DNA of 39,952 nucleotides. It comes from Candidatus Sumerlaeota bacterium. Its GTDB lineage: Bacteria; Sumerlaeota; Sumerlaeia; JADFCT01. Where the stretch lies: contig JAPLSP010000048.1 in NCBI GenBank assembly GCA_026398575.1, positions 1 to 39,952 of the forward strand, given 5' to 3'. The translations under genes and the position numbers were made by a program. Below are positions 23,454 to 32,390 of the stretch, in pieces (within the stretch, counting starts at the first letter, position 1; each line of letters starts with the position of its first letter). Below the pieces are notes generated by a model that did no database searches, was not told the origin of the DNA, and worked only from the letters and a program-made list of their open reading frames with translations.

Positions 23454-25049
23454 TCAGAATCCCGCCGGAGGCGCGCCTTTGGCGGGCTTACCGGGTAATG
23501 TATCCATCGGCGAATCGTTCTTGGCTTTGGCGGGAATGCGCGGCGCCGCTTTGGTTACTTGCGCCTCCACTGTTTCGCCCTCTTTGACGGTTACGCGTTT
23601 GGCATTCGGGTCTTTGCCTTCGATGTGAAACATCGGATCGGCGCTTAGAAAATATTCTCCAGGCGGAACGCCCGAGAATTCAAACCGGGCATCCTCCTTG
23701 CAATTCATCGAGCCGCCCCAGCTGCCAACTTTATTACCGCCCTGTGGGTTAATGCTCACATTGATCTGGCCCGTCAGCGTTGTGCCGTCGCCGCTGACCA
23801 CCTTTCCGCGAACGGCGCCCGTGCCCGTCATGACGATTTTTATATCGTCGTTGGGAATCTTGTATAGCTCGAAGAGGAACGTGGCTTGATGCAGCGAGGA
23901 AGAACTGCAATGGATTTGCGTGTAGCCTTGCGGAAGCGAGCGGAACTCGAAGCGCCCCTGTTCGTCGCTCTTTGTGGCGGCGTCGAGACAGGCATATCCC
24001 AAGCCGTCAATGCCAAGCACGGAATCAGCGGTGACGTTGACGCCCGCAAGAGGTTTGCCGTTGGAATCTGCGACAACGCCTTTGAGGCCGGCCTGCTTGA
24101 GCAACTCCGTGGCAAACTCATGATAGGTATTGTCCTTGTTGCTATAATTTCCTTGCGTTCGTGCGGCATAGCCTTCCGCGCGAACCTGGATATAATACCA
24201 CCCGGCGGGAATCTTTGATACTTCGCCCAAGCCTTGGGCATTTGTCTTGGCGCGCGATACTCCCTCGCTCCCTCCCGAGTTTTCCGAACTGATTACAGTG
24301 ATTTCCGCGCCGTTGACCGGCTGGCCGGTGGACATGTCATAGATGGTTCCGCAAACCATCCCGCCGCCGACCGGTTTGACGGGCGCCGATTCCTCGCGCT
24401 TGTCTATGACGCGGACGTTGGGCGGAACCACCACGTCTTTCCAGACGATCATGCCTTCGCCGCCGATATAAACGTCAATCTGCGGCGGCGGAACCGGCTG
24501 CCGGAAATTGGGTTGACTCGAACCCCAAACGCTTTTGGGGTTGTTGTAGAGATGATGCCAGCTGGCGGGAATCCATACCGTGAAGCTCCAATCCATCCGC
24601 GCCTTCTTGTTTTCCTTATTGTTCTTCTCAACCTTATCCTCTTTGTCCCTAATAAAAGTGCTATATTTCGGCCCATCATTCACGACCAGCGTCAGCCGGC
24701 GCCCTTCGTCGCTCTTGGTTTGTCCGCCTTCCTTGGAGTTCGCCGGTCCCAGCATGGACCCCGGCGCCTGGATCGCGGCAAATACTTTCAGGGCTTCATT
24801 GAATTCGGCGGTATCCTTGCAGCGATACTCGAAGTGGGATTCACCGCCGCCGAACGGCGGTCCCTCCCAATGGCCCAACCGGCCGGGAAGATTCGCCACT
24901 TTTTCCGAGCCCGCCGGCCAGCCCATGTTTTGCACGGGCTGGCTGCCGGTACTTGTCATGATCAGGGCAAACAGCGAGGCGGGCGCATACCAGCATAGGA
25001 GGACCGCCGCAAGACATGAGAATAAGAATAACCTTTGGGAATATTTCAT
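23454..25049 (-). CDS. Exported protein with carboxypeptidase-regulatory-like domains
   Basis: A 531-residue protein. AGGAGG precedes ATG 25049, and residues 1-30 form a signal peptide (LFLFSCLAAVLLCWYAPASLFA). Residues about 40-200 are an unassigned domain. At least three beta-sandwich repeats of the carboxypeptidase-regulatory type follow: GGGMVCGTIYDMSTGQPVNGAEITV, LKGVVADSNGKPLAGVNVTADS and VRGKVVSGDGTTLTGQINV. Each ends with a GxYxIxV- or LPxGxY-type strand. Such domains are structural or carbohydrate/peptide-binding modules on secreted proteins. The ending is Pro/Ala/Lys-rich. No catalytic domain is evident. Confidence 0.82.
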   Translation of the reverse strand: MKYSQRLFLFSCLAAVLLCWYAPASLFALIMTSTGSQPVQNMGWPAGSEKVANLPGRLGHWEGPPFGGGESHFEYRCKDTAEFNEALKVFAAIQAPGSMLGPANSKEGGQTKSDEGRRLTLVVNDGPKYSTFIRDKEDKVEKNNKENKKARMDWSFTVWIPASWHHLYNNPKSVWGSSQPNFRQPVPPPQIDVYIGGEGMIVWKDVVVPPNVRVIDKREESAPVKPVGGGMVCGTIYDMSTGQPVNGAEITVISSENSGGSEGVSRAKTNAQGLGEVSKIPAGWYYIQVRAEGYAARTQGNYSNKDNTYHEFATELLKQAGLKGVVADSNGKPLAGVNVTADSVLGIDGLGYACLDAATKSDEQGRFEFRSLPQGYTQIHCSSSSLHQATFLFELYKIPNDDIKIVMTGTGAVRGKVVSGDGTTLTGQINVSINPQGGNKVGSWGGSMNCKEDARFEFSGVPPGEYFLSADPMFHIEGKDPNAKRVTVKEGETVEAQVTKAAPRIPAKAKNDSPMDTLPGKPAKGAPPAGF

Positions 25050-25138
25050 CTCAATAACGCCTCCTTAAATAAATAATAGTGCTGAGATTGGCTCTCAGCG
25101 CTTGTGCTGCTTTTTATTTCAGACGCGATTGGGTGTAT

Positions 25139-26980
25139 TTAAGTTCGCAAAAAAATATTCCATCCCTGATTGCCAAAGACTTTTTTCCATTCGCGCTGTC
25201 CGGTTGCGGGCGCGGGATGTCCGGGAGGCTGGACGATGTAATCAGGCTTGAAGACACGGAGCAGCTCGTCCGAATCCTGCCGCCAATAGGCGTTCAGCAA
25301 TTTCCGTTTGTATTCATAATTGGTCGTGTTCAGGGGATGGCCGAGCGCCGTTGTGTGCGGCGTGAACATGGGAAGCAGATAATCCAGCCCGCCTTCCGGA
25401 TGTTCTTGCGCCACGGCGATGCGCTGGGGCGAAGAGATTTTTTCGAACCACTGAATCACCTCCCAATCCGCGCGCGGAATCAAGGCGACGCGATGCTTGG
25501 CCATGTCTATCTCATAAAATTTTTTGAGATAGAGGATATTGTCCGGAACCGTCAGCGACAGCAGCGCAACGGCAAGAATCGCGCCGGCCGCCGCGGGTCG
25601 CCAGCGTAGCCGCGCCGTGATGAGCCGCAGCGACCATGCCGCCGCAACGATCAGCGCCAGCGAAATATATCCTCGCGCGAAATGAAGCGGCTGGCTGGGC
25701 TGCTTCATGAAAGGAAACCGCTCGACGCTCATCAGCACGGCAGTGACGATCAGCAGCGACAGCCAAAGCCGCCCCGGGCGCGTCCGCGTCATCCAACGCC
25801 GGAAGCGCCGGAACGCCAGCGCAAACACGCCGATGGCGATCCATAAACCATCGCTCATGGCCACCTCGTCCCAATAAACCGTCAGCGCCGTCCACATCCA
25901 GCGCTGCATCATGGCGCGATGCGATTCAAAGGAATCCAGGAACGGGCCGTAGTAGCCGCAGGCCAGCGCATTGAGCCCCAGCGCGCCCAACCACCATCCC
26001 CAATCGCTGTGCCGCCGCGAAGGACTTATCAACGCGAACGTGAGGAACAGCGAGGTGATCGCGCCCGTCTGCAAGCCGGTGAAGGGATGCGAACACCACG
26101 TCAGCGCCAGGAGCGCAAGGGCGGCGGCGCGACGACCCTGGATCAACAGGATGAAGACGCCGAAGGCAAGGCAATGATAAAATGTTTCCGTCGAGAGAAA
26201 CAGTTGCCGCCACAGGTAGAACCATTCGGAAATGGGGTCATCCATCTTGACGAACGTCTCGAAAAATCCACTTCCGCGCGCGAAGTGGCTGACTGCCGCG
26301 ATGGCCCACGCCAGACCGCCTGAAAGGCTGGCGCACACAAAGGCAAGCCGGCGGAAAGCGGGATTGGGGATCTGCCGCTGGATCAACCGCCAGAGCAGCC
26401 AGATCATGCCGGCGCCGAAGAGGAATCGGAGGATTTGATCCTGCGCCGCGAAGGGGATTCCGATCCGCCAAAGCCATCCGAACAAAACAAAAATGAACTG
26501 GCCATAGATCAGATCGGGCCGCCGCTCCCATTCGTAGGGATTGGGATAGCGCCAGACTCCGTCGCCGCGGTCGAAGATCGCGCGCCCATAAGTGTAATAA
26601 AGCGGAACGTTGCTGAAGGTGAATCCAAGGAAAACCTGGTCAGGGCCGGTCTGGCGATAGATGCAGTAATCCACGACAGCCAGCGTCCCTCCGGACACGG
26701 CGAGGGCGAACAGCAGTGGGATCCATGAGAAGGAGAAGCGGGCGAATATGCGGGGGCGTGTGCGCTTCGATGGGCGGGCAGTGACGACAGACGGCGTAGG
26801 CGGTGAAGAGAGTGGAGGCGGAATGTGCGGTTGCGGAATAAGCGAAGGCGGCGGCGGTGGAGAAGGCAGCTGCGATGGAGGTTGCAGCGACGAAGGGGGT
26901 TGCGATGAAGGGGGCTGTAATGAAAGAGGCGGCGATGAAAACAGAATCGGCGAAGATGAAGACAGTGGATTCGTGAACAT
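25139..26980 (-). CDS. Polytopic membrane protein with Pro/Ser-rich N-terminus, GT-C-like
   Basis: About 613 residues from ATG 26980, which has GGGAT eight bases before it. A longer frame to 27229 runs through 9-mer repeats and is rejected. Residues 1-75 are a Pro/Ser/Gln low-complexity tail (PPSSQPPSSLQPPSQLPSPP) that is itself encoded by short DNA repeats. About eleven membrane helices follow, then a soluble C-terminal domain of about 110 residues (EHPEGGLDYLLPMFTPHTTALGHP). The layout recalls GT-C glycosyltransferases or related polyprenyl-sugar enzymes, but I could not place the catalytic Asp. It is divergent from another GT-C-like gene at 27427. Confidence 0.65.
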   Translation of the reverse strand: MFTNPLSSSSPILFSSPPLSLQPPSSQPPSSLQPPSQLPSPPPPPSLIPQPHIPPPLSSPPTPSVVTARPSKRTRPRIFARFSFSWIPLLFALAVSGGTLAVVDYCIYRQTGPDQVFLGFTFSNVPLYYTYGRAIFDRGDGVWRYPNPYEWERRPDLIYGQFIFVLFGWLWRIGIPFAAQDQILRFLFGAGMIWLLWRLIQRQIPNPAFRRLAFVCASLSGGLAWAIAAVSHFARGSGFFETFVKMDDPISEWFYLWRQLFLSTETFYHCLAFGVFILLIQGRRAAALALLALTWCSHPFTGLQTGAITSLFLTFALISPSRRHSDWGWWLGALGLNALACGYYGPFLDSFESHRAMMQRWMWTALTVYWDEVAMSDGLWIAIGVFALAFRRFRRWMTRTRPGRLWLSLLIVTAVLMSVERFPFMKQPSQPLHFARGYISLALIVAAAWSLRLITARLRWRPAAAGAILAVALLSLTVPDNILYLKKFYEIDMAKHRVALIPRADWEVIQWFEKISSPQRIAVAQEHPEGGLDYLLPMFTPHTTALGHPLNTTNYEYKRKLLNAYWRQDSDELLRVFKPDYIVQPPGHPAPATGQREWKKVFGNQGWNIFLRT

Positions 26981-27426
26981 GACGGTATCCCTATGGCGAA
27001 TTTTCTTATGCTGTCTGGAACCGGCGCAAGGCAATTGTGGGGAAATGATTGCGGGAAAAGAACGTAAGAGATGGATCTTTAATAATTTTGCTTCAGAGAA
27101 CGCAAAGAATGCAAAAAGTTGCGAAGTTGCTAGCCGATTCGCGGATTGCTTGGTTTGGCCTGTTATGTGGATGTTTTCTTTGTGTTCTTTGCGTTCTTTG
27201 TGGTTGGTGGGCAGCGGGTGATAGGTCATGAACTATTATATACGGCGGGGGGAGGAGGGGTGTGTATATGATGGCGGATTTTGTATAAATGTGGATGCTT
27301 GCGCCGGCAGGATGCCAGCGCTCCCAGTTGCTCCCAGTTGCTCCCAGTGGTTCCTCTTGCGCGATGAAGGCGCCGGCGTTACTCTCATGTCTTTGCATAC
27401 AGCGCATTCGACGGGAGTCGTCTTCC
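26981..27426. other. Divergent gap with strand-switching short repeats
   Basis: No gene is supported. The gap holds AAGAATGCAAA/GAACGCAAA units near 27092-27120, then the complementary 9-mers TTCTTTGTG, TTCTTTGCG, TTCTTTGTG near 27177-27205. Three copies of GCTCCCAGTT lie near 27320-27350. Promoters for both flanking membrane-protein genes must be here, but none stands out. Confidence 0.6.
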
Positions 27427-29076
27427 ATGGATGAAAGGCTGGCGCGATGGGTGGGGGTTGGATTTTTTTTCTTTTATCTGCTGACGGCGTCGGGGCGCGA
27501 GCATTACGGCGATGAGAGCCGCTATTTATCCATGGCGCGCAACCTGCTGCTGCACGGCAAGCCCCAGGCCACGATCGAGTATCCTGACGCAAGCGGCAAG
27601 ATGGCTTCGGCGTCCGGATACGTTTGGTATCCGCTGGGACAGAGCCTGTTGCTGCTGCCCTTCGCGGCTGCCGAGATGGCGTGGAAAGGGTCATTCCCCG
27701 GGGCGCCGGAAATCGCCTCCCGATTGATTATCCTCGCGCTGCCCGCGGCGCAATGCGCGACCATGACGGCGCTGCTCTTCCTTCTAATTCGGATGGGCGG
27801 CGCGGCGGGCAGCGCAGCGGGCAGACGCGGGGCGCTTTCTCGCAAAGCAGCCTTGGCGATGGCGATGGCCGCCGGTTTTGCGACGCAACTCTGGCCTGCC
27901 GCTTCGACGCTCTACGCGGATACCAGCGGCGCTTTTTTCATCGTGGTGGCTGTGTGGTGTCTGGCGCGCTTTCGCCTGCTGAAGCTGGAAGCGCGCTGGC
28001 TGGTTCTGGCGGCAGCGGCGGCGGCGTTTGCCTGCTTGTGCAAAAACCCTTTTGCGCTGGCCTGTCCGGCGCTGGCGATATATGGGCTATGGGAACTCGT
28101 CGGACGCTATAAACGCGACGGCGTGCGAAACGTCTGGCGCGCGGCGTTGGTTCTGCTCTTGTGCGCGATCCCGTTTCTGGCGGTGGCCGGCGTTCAGCTG
28201 TGGTACAACTGGCTGCGTTATGGCTCTGTCTGGCGCTTTGGCTATGAGGCGCATGCGCAAACGAATCAATTCGGATATTCGACGCCGCTTGTGGTGGGAC
28301 TGTACGGCCTTTTCCTCAGCTCCGGGCGCAGTTTTTTTCTCTATAGCCCGCCGTGCCTGTTGGCGTTGGTTGGAGCGCGGCGCTTCGCCCGGAAACTTCC
28401 CGCCGAAGCGGCGCTTGTGGCGGGAGTCTGCGTTCCGTTGATCCTGTTTTATGCGAAGTGGTGGGCGTGGTATGGCGGATGGGAATGGGGCGCTCGCTTT
28501 TTCATCTTCATGATTCCGCTGTTGATGTGGATGTCGGCGCCCGCGTGGCAATGGCTGGACCGGCGCGTGCTTCCCTCGGCGGCGCGGCGCTGGCGGCTGG
28601 CGGCGTGCGGACTTCTGCTGGCGGCCTCCATTTTCGTTCAGTTGATGGGCGTATTGATTCATCCCAAAATCTATTGGCAGATGCTGGTCCAGGAAGTGAG
28701 CATCTTCAAGAGGCCGGTTTTCGAGAAAGGCGTCTGGGAGCCGCGCGACGACGCGCTGCTGGCGCATTTTGTTCCGGACTTCAATCCGGTATCGGCCCAC
28801 GCCTGGCTGGTTTGGGCGACGTGGAACCAGGACCGTTTGAGCGAGAGCGAATTGCTGGCGCGCTGTCCGTGGCGCGGACTGAACGAGGAGTGGACGCCAC
28901 GTAGCGTCAAGCCGTATTTGGGATTCAATATCTGGTTTTGCAGCGAGTGGCGCCGCGCGGATGGGACCAGGGTTGGAACGGCAGCAGCGGCTCTTTTGTT
29001 CGCGGCGCTATGCGCTCTGTGCTTTGGCAATCTGTTTCGCCTGCTGCGCTTGCGCGATGAATTCCGACCAGGCTAG
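27427..29076 (+). CDS. GT-C family glycosyltransferase-like membrane protein (ArnT/PMT type)
   Basis: A 549-residue polytopic protein. ATG 27427 starts just before the first helix (VGVGFFFFYLLTASG). GDESRYLSMARNLLLHGKP follows, matching the acidic first periplasmic loop (DExxY) of lipid-linked-sugar transferases such as ArnT and PMT. About eleven further helices alternate with loops rich in Trp (WWAWYGGWEWGARFFI). These enzymes transfer a sugar from a polyprenyl-phosphate donor to lipid or protein at the outer face of the inner membrane. A longer frame from 27289 runs through a short repeat array and is not used. Confidence 0.75.
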   Translation: MDERLARWVGVGFFFFYLLTASGREHYGDESRYLSMARNLLLHGKPQATIEYPDASGKMASASGYVWYPLGQSLLLLPFAAAEMAWKGSFPGAPEIASRLIILALPAAQCATMTALLFLLIRMGGAAGSAAGRRGALSRKAALAMAMAAGFATQLWPAASTLYADTSGAFFIVVAVWCLARFRLLKLEARWLVLAAAAAAFACLCKNPFALACPALAIYGLWELVGRYKRDGVRNVWRAALVLLLCAIPFLAVAGVQLWYNWLRYGSVWRFGYEAHAQTNQFGYSTPLVVGLYGLFLSSGRSFFLYSPPCLLALVGARRFARKLPAEAALVAGVCVPLILFYAKWWAWYGGWEWGARFFIFMIPLLMWMSAPAWQWLDRRVLPSAARRWRLAACGLLLAASIFVQLMGVLIHPKIYWQMLVQEVSIFKRPVFEKGVWEPRDDALLAHFVPDFNPVSAHAWLVWATWNQDRLSESELLARCPWRGLNEEWTPRSVKPYLGFNIWFCSEWRRADGTRVGTAAAALLFAALCALCFGNLFRLLRLRDEFRPG

Positions 29077-29151
29077 CGGTCTTTCAATATTGAAATGCGG
29101 ATTTGTGAATTAGCGCTTGCCATAGCATATTATCCGTGATATTATATATTC

Positions 29152-29445
29152 GTGATTCAGTCGTTCAAAAATGACGGCGCGGAAGATATTTTTAACGGCG
29201 AACAGACAAAAGCCGCCAGAAGACTTTGTCCGGAAGTACTGTGGAAAGCCGCGGCGCGCAAACTGGAATTCCTGGACTCAGTCGCCTCGCTTCAAGAGTT
29301 GCGCGCGCCTCCAGGCAATCGGTTGGAAATGCTGGCAGGCGATCGAAAGGGGCAACACAGCATCCGCGTCAATGACAGATTCCGGATTTGCTTTATCTGG
29401 ACGGAATCCGGGCCAGAAGAAGTTGAGATTGTTGACTATCATTAG
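29152..29445 (+). CDS. higB: HigB-type toxin (RelE/ParE superfamily)
   Basis: A 97-residue RelE-fold ribonuclease toxin starting with GTG 29152. The HigB pattern is clear: MIQSFKNDGAEDIFNGEQTK, then LEFLDSVASLQELRAPPGNRLEMLAGDRKGQHSIRVNDRFRICFIW, and the ending EEVEIVDYH with the conserved final histidine. HigB cleaves mRNA on the ribosome. The antitoxin gene follows after 9 bases. The order toxin then antitoxin is typical of hig loci. Confidence 0.92.
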   Translation: MIQSFKNDGAEDIFNGEQTKAARRLCPEVLWKAAARKLEFLDSVASLQELRAPPGNRLEMLAGDRKGQHSIRVNDRFRICFIWTESGPEEVEIVDYH

Positions 29446-29454
29446 GAGATAATT

Positions 29455-29775
29455 ATGATTCGCATACCAACCCACCGGGCGCCAACGCATCCTGGCGAGA
29501 TGCTTCTGCAGGAGTTTTTAGTTCCCATGGGCTTGACTCAACGCCAGCTGGGGGATGGGATCCATGTTCCCTATCAGCGCGTCAACGACATTATCAATGG
29601 GCGCAGAGGGATCACGCCAAGCACTGCATTGCGGCTGGCGAAGTTTTTCGGAACGAGTCCAGACCTTTGGATGAATTTCCAGCTGCGATGGGATTTATAT
29701 TTCGTGCAAAAAGCAGAAAACGCCGCGCTCAAGGCGATCAGGCCCGGCAGACACATTCGCCAGATGAATAATTGA
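29455..29775 (+). CDS. higA: HigA-type antitoxin (Xre-family)
   Basis: A 106-residue antitoxin behind TAGGAG. The N-terminal HPGEMLLQEFLVPMGLTQRQLG and VPYQRVNDIINGRRGITPSTALRLAKFFGTSPDLWMNFQ form the HigA helix-turn-helix domain. It binds HigB and represses the operon. It ends 15 bases before a 9-mer repeat that reads toward a convergent gene. No operator palindrome was identified upstream of higB. Confidence 0.94.
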   Translation: MIRIPTHRAPTHPGEMLLQEFLVPMGLTQRQLGDGIHVPYQRVNDIINGRRGITPSTALRLAKFFGTSPDLWMNFQLRWDLYFVQKAENAALKAIRPGRHIRQMNN

Positions 29776-29790
29776 GATATCCAAGGGCCT

Positions 29791-29840
29791 TCTGGGTCTT
29801 ATGGGACCTATGGGGCCTATGGGACTTATGAACCTCATGC
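29791..29840. repeat. Short 9-mer array in a convergent gap
   Basis: Five units of the form (A/G)CCTATGGG/ACTTATGGG lie between the higA stop and the end of the FG-GAP gene. A plus-strand frame through it (Gly-Pro-Met repeats) runs into the opposing gene and is not a gene. Confidence 0.8.
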
Positions 29841-29844
29841 AATT

Positions 29845-31098
29845 TCATTTTCCCGCGGCATCGGCGGGGCCAAGGTTTTTGAAGAGGCAAAGTCCATCCT
29901 TGCCCGGCGCCACGATGTCCAGACGGCCATCGCCGTTCATGTCGGCGATCCAGAAAAAGATTCCGCAGCCTTTGCCTTCGGGACGCAGGGCTGAATTGAT
30001 GACGTTCTTCTCGAAGTGGTCGCCCGCCCATTTGAAATAAAACATCCCGACCGGTTCGGTGTCGGCCTCGCCGGGGTCTTTGCCGTTGTGGGCGCGATAG
30101 CGTTTGCCGGAGACGATTTCTTTTTGTCCGTCGCCGTCTATGTCAATGTACCAGAGGTCATGGTACTGCGAGGATTTCATGTCTATCTCATGCTTGGTCC
30201 ACGTCCGGTTGTCGCCGTCTTTTTTCTGCTCATACCAAAACAGGCCGTAGTTGTGCGCGGCGCCGACGATAAGGTCATTCAAGCCGTCGCCGTTGACGTC
30301 GGCCACGAGGACCGGGCAGCTGGCTGAGGCGAGCGTGAACTCTTTATGGAATTTCCATTCGCCCTTCCAGCGGTCTTCCGGCGCTTCGAGCCATCCATTG
30401 TTGAGGACGAAATCGCCGCGCCCGTCGCCGTTGATGTCACCGAAGCCAAAGCCATGGCCGCTTTTTTCCTTATAAATTACATGCTCGGTGAATTCGCCGG
30501 TTCCTTTGCCTGCGGCATCGGTCTTGAGCTTATAAGCACGCAGCGGACCGCTCGGCGTATTCGGGACGATCTCGAGTTTCCCGTCGCCATCCACGTCCCA
30601 GGCGCGCGTCGTCTCGACGTTGCCCGTTTTTGTGGTGACGTGATCCGTCCATTGCTTCGAGCCGTCGCCCTTGGGATTCTCGCGCCAGTAAAGCGAGCCG
30701 CCGAACCATCCGCCATCCACAAAATCCATATAGCCGTCGCCGTTGACGTCCATCGGGATCATCGAAAAATTGTCGAAGTATTCTCCCTGCGGTTTCAGGT
30801 CGCCGATCTTGAACTTCTGTTTGAAGTCCGGCCCTTTGTACCACCAGGCGCCGCTGACGATGTCCATGACGCCGTCGTTGTCCACGTCGAAGGCCGCGGC
30901 CGATTCATACTTCTCGTCGGCGATGACGATTTTTTGGAACTTGAGCGGCGCGGCGCTGCTCTTCTTTCCGGCGCCGGCAGCAGCAGCAGGGTTTTGCGCA
31001 AAGGCCGCAGAAGCGCCCATCAATGAAAGCATGGCGCCGTAAAGGATCATGCGCGCAAACAAGATAACCGGAAGGCCCCCAAAGCGCGAACAGTTCAT
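29845..31098 (-). CDS. Exported FG-GAP/VCBS repeat protein
   Basis: A 417-residue protein from ATG 31098 behind AAGGAG, with a signal peptide (MILYGAMLSLMGASAAFA). The body contains seven copies of a calcium-binding loop of the form D-V-D/N-G-D-G-x-x-D (DVDNDGVMD, DVNGDGYMD, DVDGDGKLE, DINGDGRGD, DVNGDGLND, DIDGDGQKE, DMNGDGRLD). These are spaced as expected for a seven-bladed beta-propeller of the FG-GAP/VCBS type. Such propellers bind ligands or partner proteins outside the cell. No catalytic domain is attached. In-frame codons upstream of 31098 lack a binding site. Confidence 0.88.
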   Translation of the reverse strand: MNCSRFGGLPVILFARMILYGAMLSLMGASAAFAQNPAAAAGAGKKSSAAPLKFQKIVIADEKYESAAAFDVDNDGVMDIVSGAWWYKGPDFKQKFKIGDLKPQGEYFDNFSMIPMDVNGDGYMDFVDGGWFGGSLYWRENPKGDGSKQWTDHVTTKTGNVETTRAWDVDGDGKLEIVPNTPSGPLRAYKLKTDAAGKGTGEFTEHVIYKEKSGHGFGFGDINGDGRGDFVLNNGWLEAPEDRWKGEWKFHKEFTLASASCPVLVADVNGDGLNDLIVGAAHNYGLFWYEQKKDGDNRTWTKHEIDMKSSQYHDLWYIDIDGDGQKEIVSGKRYRAHNGKDPGEADTEPVGMFYFKWAGDHFEKNVINSALRPEGKGCGIFFWIADMNGDGRLDIVAPGKDGLCLFKNLGPADAAGK

Positions 31099-31280
31099 CT
31101 GACTTCTCCTTGACATGAAAGCGATGCGAACGGAACTGGTTTCAGTTTGCCTCAAGCTGTGGCGCCCGATCAATGGCTATCCATAGCCAAACATAGCCAA
31201 ACTTCACAGTAGATTGTTTTTTCAATGAAAGCGCGGTTCCTTGGTTGATTCCGCGCCGGGAGGCGATAGACTCTCTTTCG

Positions 31281-31374
31281 CAGACACAAACTGAAGTTTG
31301 AACTCCAGACACAAACTGAAGTTTGAACTCCAAACACAAACTAAAGTTTGAACTCCAAACGGAACTCCAAACGG
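31281..31374. repeat. Tandem 25-bp repeat of small stem-loops
   Basis: Three consecutive 25-base units starting CAGACACAAACTGAAGTTTG and ending AACTC, then two shortened copies. Each full unit contains the stem CAAAC/GTTTG around a TGAA or TAAA loop. It lies just before the ribosome-binding site of the MqnA/MqnD-family gene and is related in layout to 18241-18280. Confidence 0.88.
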
Positions 31375-31383
31375 AAGGTATTT

Positions 31384-32217
31384 ATGAGCGATTCATCGCG
31401 TGTTATTGCGCTGGGGCATAGCCCGGATCCGGACGATGCGTTCATGTTTTATGGACTGGCCAAGGGGCTCGTTGAAACCGAAGGGCTGGTCTTCGAGCAT
31501 ATCCTGCAGGATATCCAGACGCTCAACGAACGCGCCACGCGCGGCGAGCTGGATATCACCGCGCTTTCGGTTCATGCTTATGTCTACGTCCGCGATCAAT
31601 ACCAATTGCTCGACGCCGGCGCAAGCATGGGCGATGGGTATGGCCCGATGGTCGTCATGAAAAAGGCAGCGCCCATCAGCGACCTGAAAAAAATCACGAT
31701 CGCCATCCCCGGGAGGCTGACATCGGCGGCATTGGGGCTTAAGCTTTGTTTGGGAGAATCGCCCGTTGCGGTGATTCCTTTCGATCGGATTATTCCCGCC
31801 GTCGTGCGCGGAGACGTCGCCGCCGGGTTGATCATTCATGAAGGGCAGCTAACTTACGCGCAGGCGGGATTGGAATGCGCGCTGGATTTGGGCAAATGGT
31901 GGAAGGAGAAGACGGGGTTGCCGATGCCGTTGGGCGTCAACGCCGTCAAGCGGGATTTGGGTTCGGAGATGATTGCGCAGTTGAGCCGGATTCTTTCCGC
32001 CAGCATTGATTACAGCCTGACCCATCGCGCGGAAGCGACGCGGCATGCCCTTCAATGGGCGCGGGATATGGGGATGGAACTGGCGGACCGCTTTATCGGG
32101 ATGTATGTGAATGACCTGACCGTGGACATGGGCGAACGCGGCCGCCGCGCCATCGCCGAGTTTCTCGGGCAGGCGGAGCGAAGCGGGTACATCCCGCGAG
32201 GAAGTTCGAAGGTTTAA
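31384..32217 (+). CDS. MqnA/MqnD-family menaquinone biosynthesis protein (futalosine pathway)
   Basis: A 277-residue periplasmic-binding-protein-fold enzyme. ATG 31384 follows GGAAGG; an earlier Met (31348) lies in the tandem repeat. The family signature is GHSPDPDDAFMFYGLAKG (residues 11-28), followed by ILQDIQTLNERATRGELDITALSVHAY, GDGYGPMVV and GLIIHEGQLTY. MqnD converts cyclic dehypoxanthine futalosine to 1,4-dihydroxy-6-naphthoate and MqnA makes the first dehydration; the two are homologous. This branch with SPDPDD resembles MqnD more, but could be a third subgroup, so no symbol is given. No other mqn gene is adjacent. Confidence 0.82.
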   Translation: MSDSSRVIALGHSPDPDDAFMFYGLAKGLVETEGLVFEHILQDIQTLNERATRGELDITALSVHAYVYVRDQYQLLDAGASMGDGYGPMVVMKKAAPISDLKKITIAIPGRLTSAALGLKLCLGESPVAVIPFDRIIPAVVRGDVAAGLIIHEGQLTYAQAGLECALDLGKWWKEKTGLPMPLGVNAVKRDLGSEMIAQLSRILSASIDYSLTHRAEATRHALQWARDMGMELADRFIGMYVNDLTVDMGERGRRAIAEFLGQAERSGYIPRGSSKV

Positions 32218-32280
32218 GGAACCATAGGAAACCGCTGATAAACGCTAATGTGCGCTAATGAATTGGATTGCGAAATATTA

Positions 32281-32368
32281 TAGAACACGGATGACGCGGA
32301 TGTCACGGATATTCACGGATTTGCATTAATCCGTGAATGTCCGTGACATCCGCGTCATCCGTGTTCTA
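32281..32368. repeat. Near-perfect palindrome upstream of uvrA (41-bp arms)
   Basis: 32281-32321 pairs with 32328-32368 with a single mismatch and a six-base loop. The arm is made of sub-repeats of CACGGAT and ACGCGGATG. It ends 22 bases before the uvrA start, so it would form a hairpin in the leader. Confidence 0.92.
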
Positions 32369-32390
32369 TTTCGGCGCCTCCTCAAAATTT

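Noticed and set aside
27093..27428. Extended N-terminus of the membrane protein and opposing frames
   Set aside because: The extension encodes repeat-derived peptide (HKERKEHKE); ATG 26980 has a better context.
29801..30040. Gly-Pro-Met-rich plus-strand frame
   Set aside because: It is the translation of a 9-mer repeat running into the opposing FG-GAP gene.
31281..31374. Possible CRISPR array (three 25-bp repeats)
   Set aside because: The units are directly adjacent with no spacers and no cas gene is in view.
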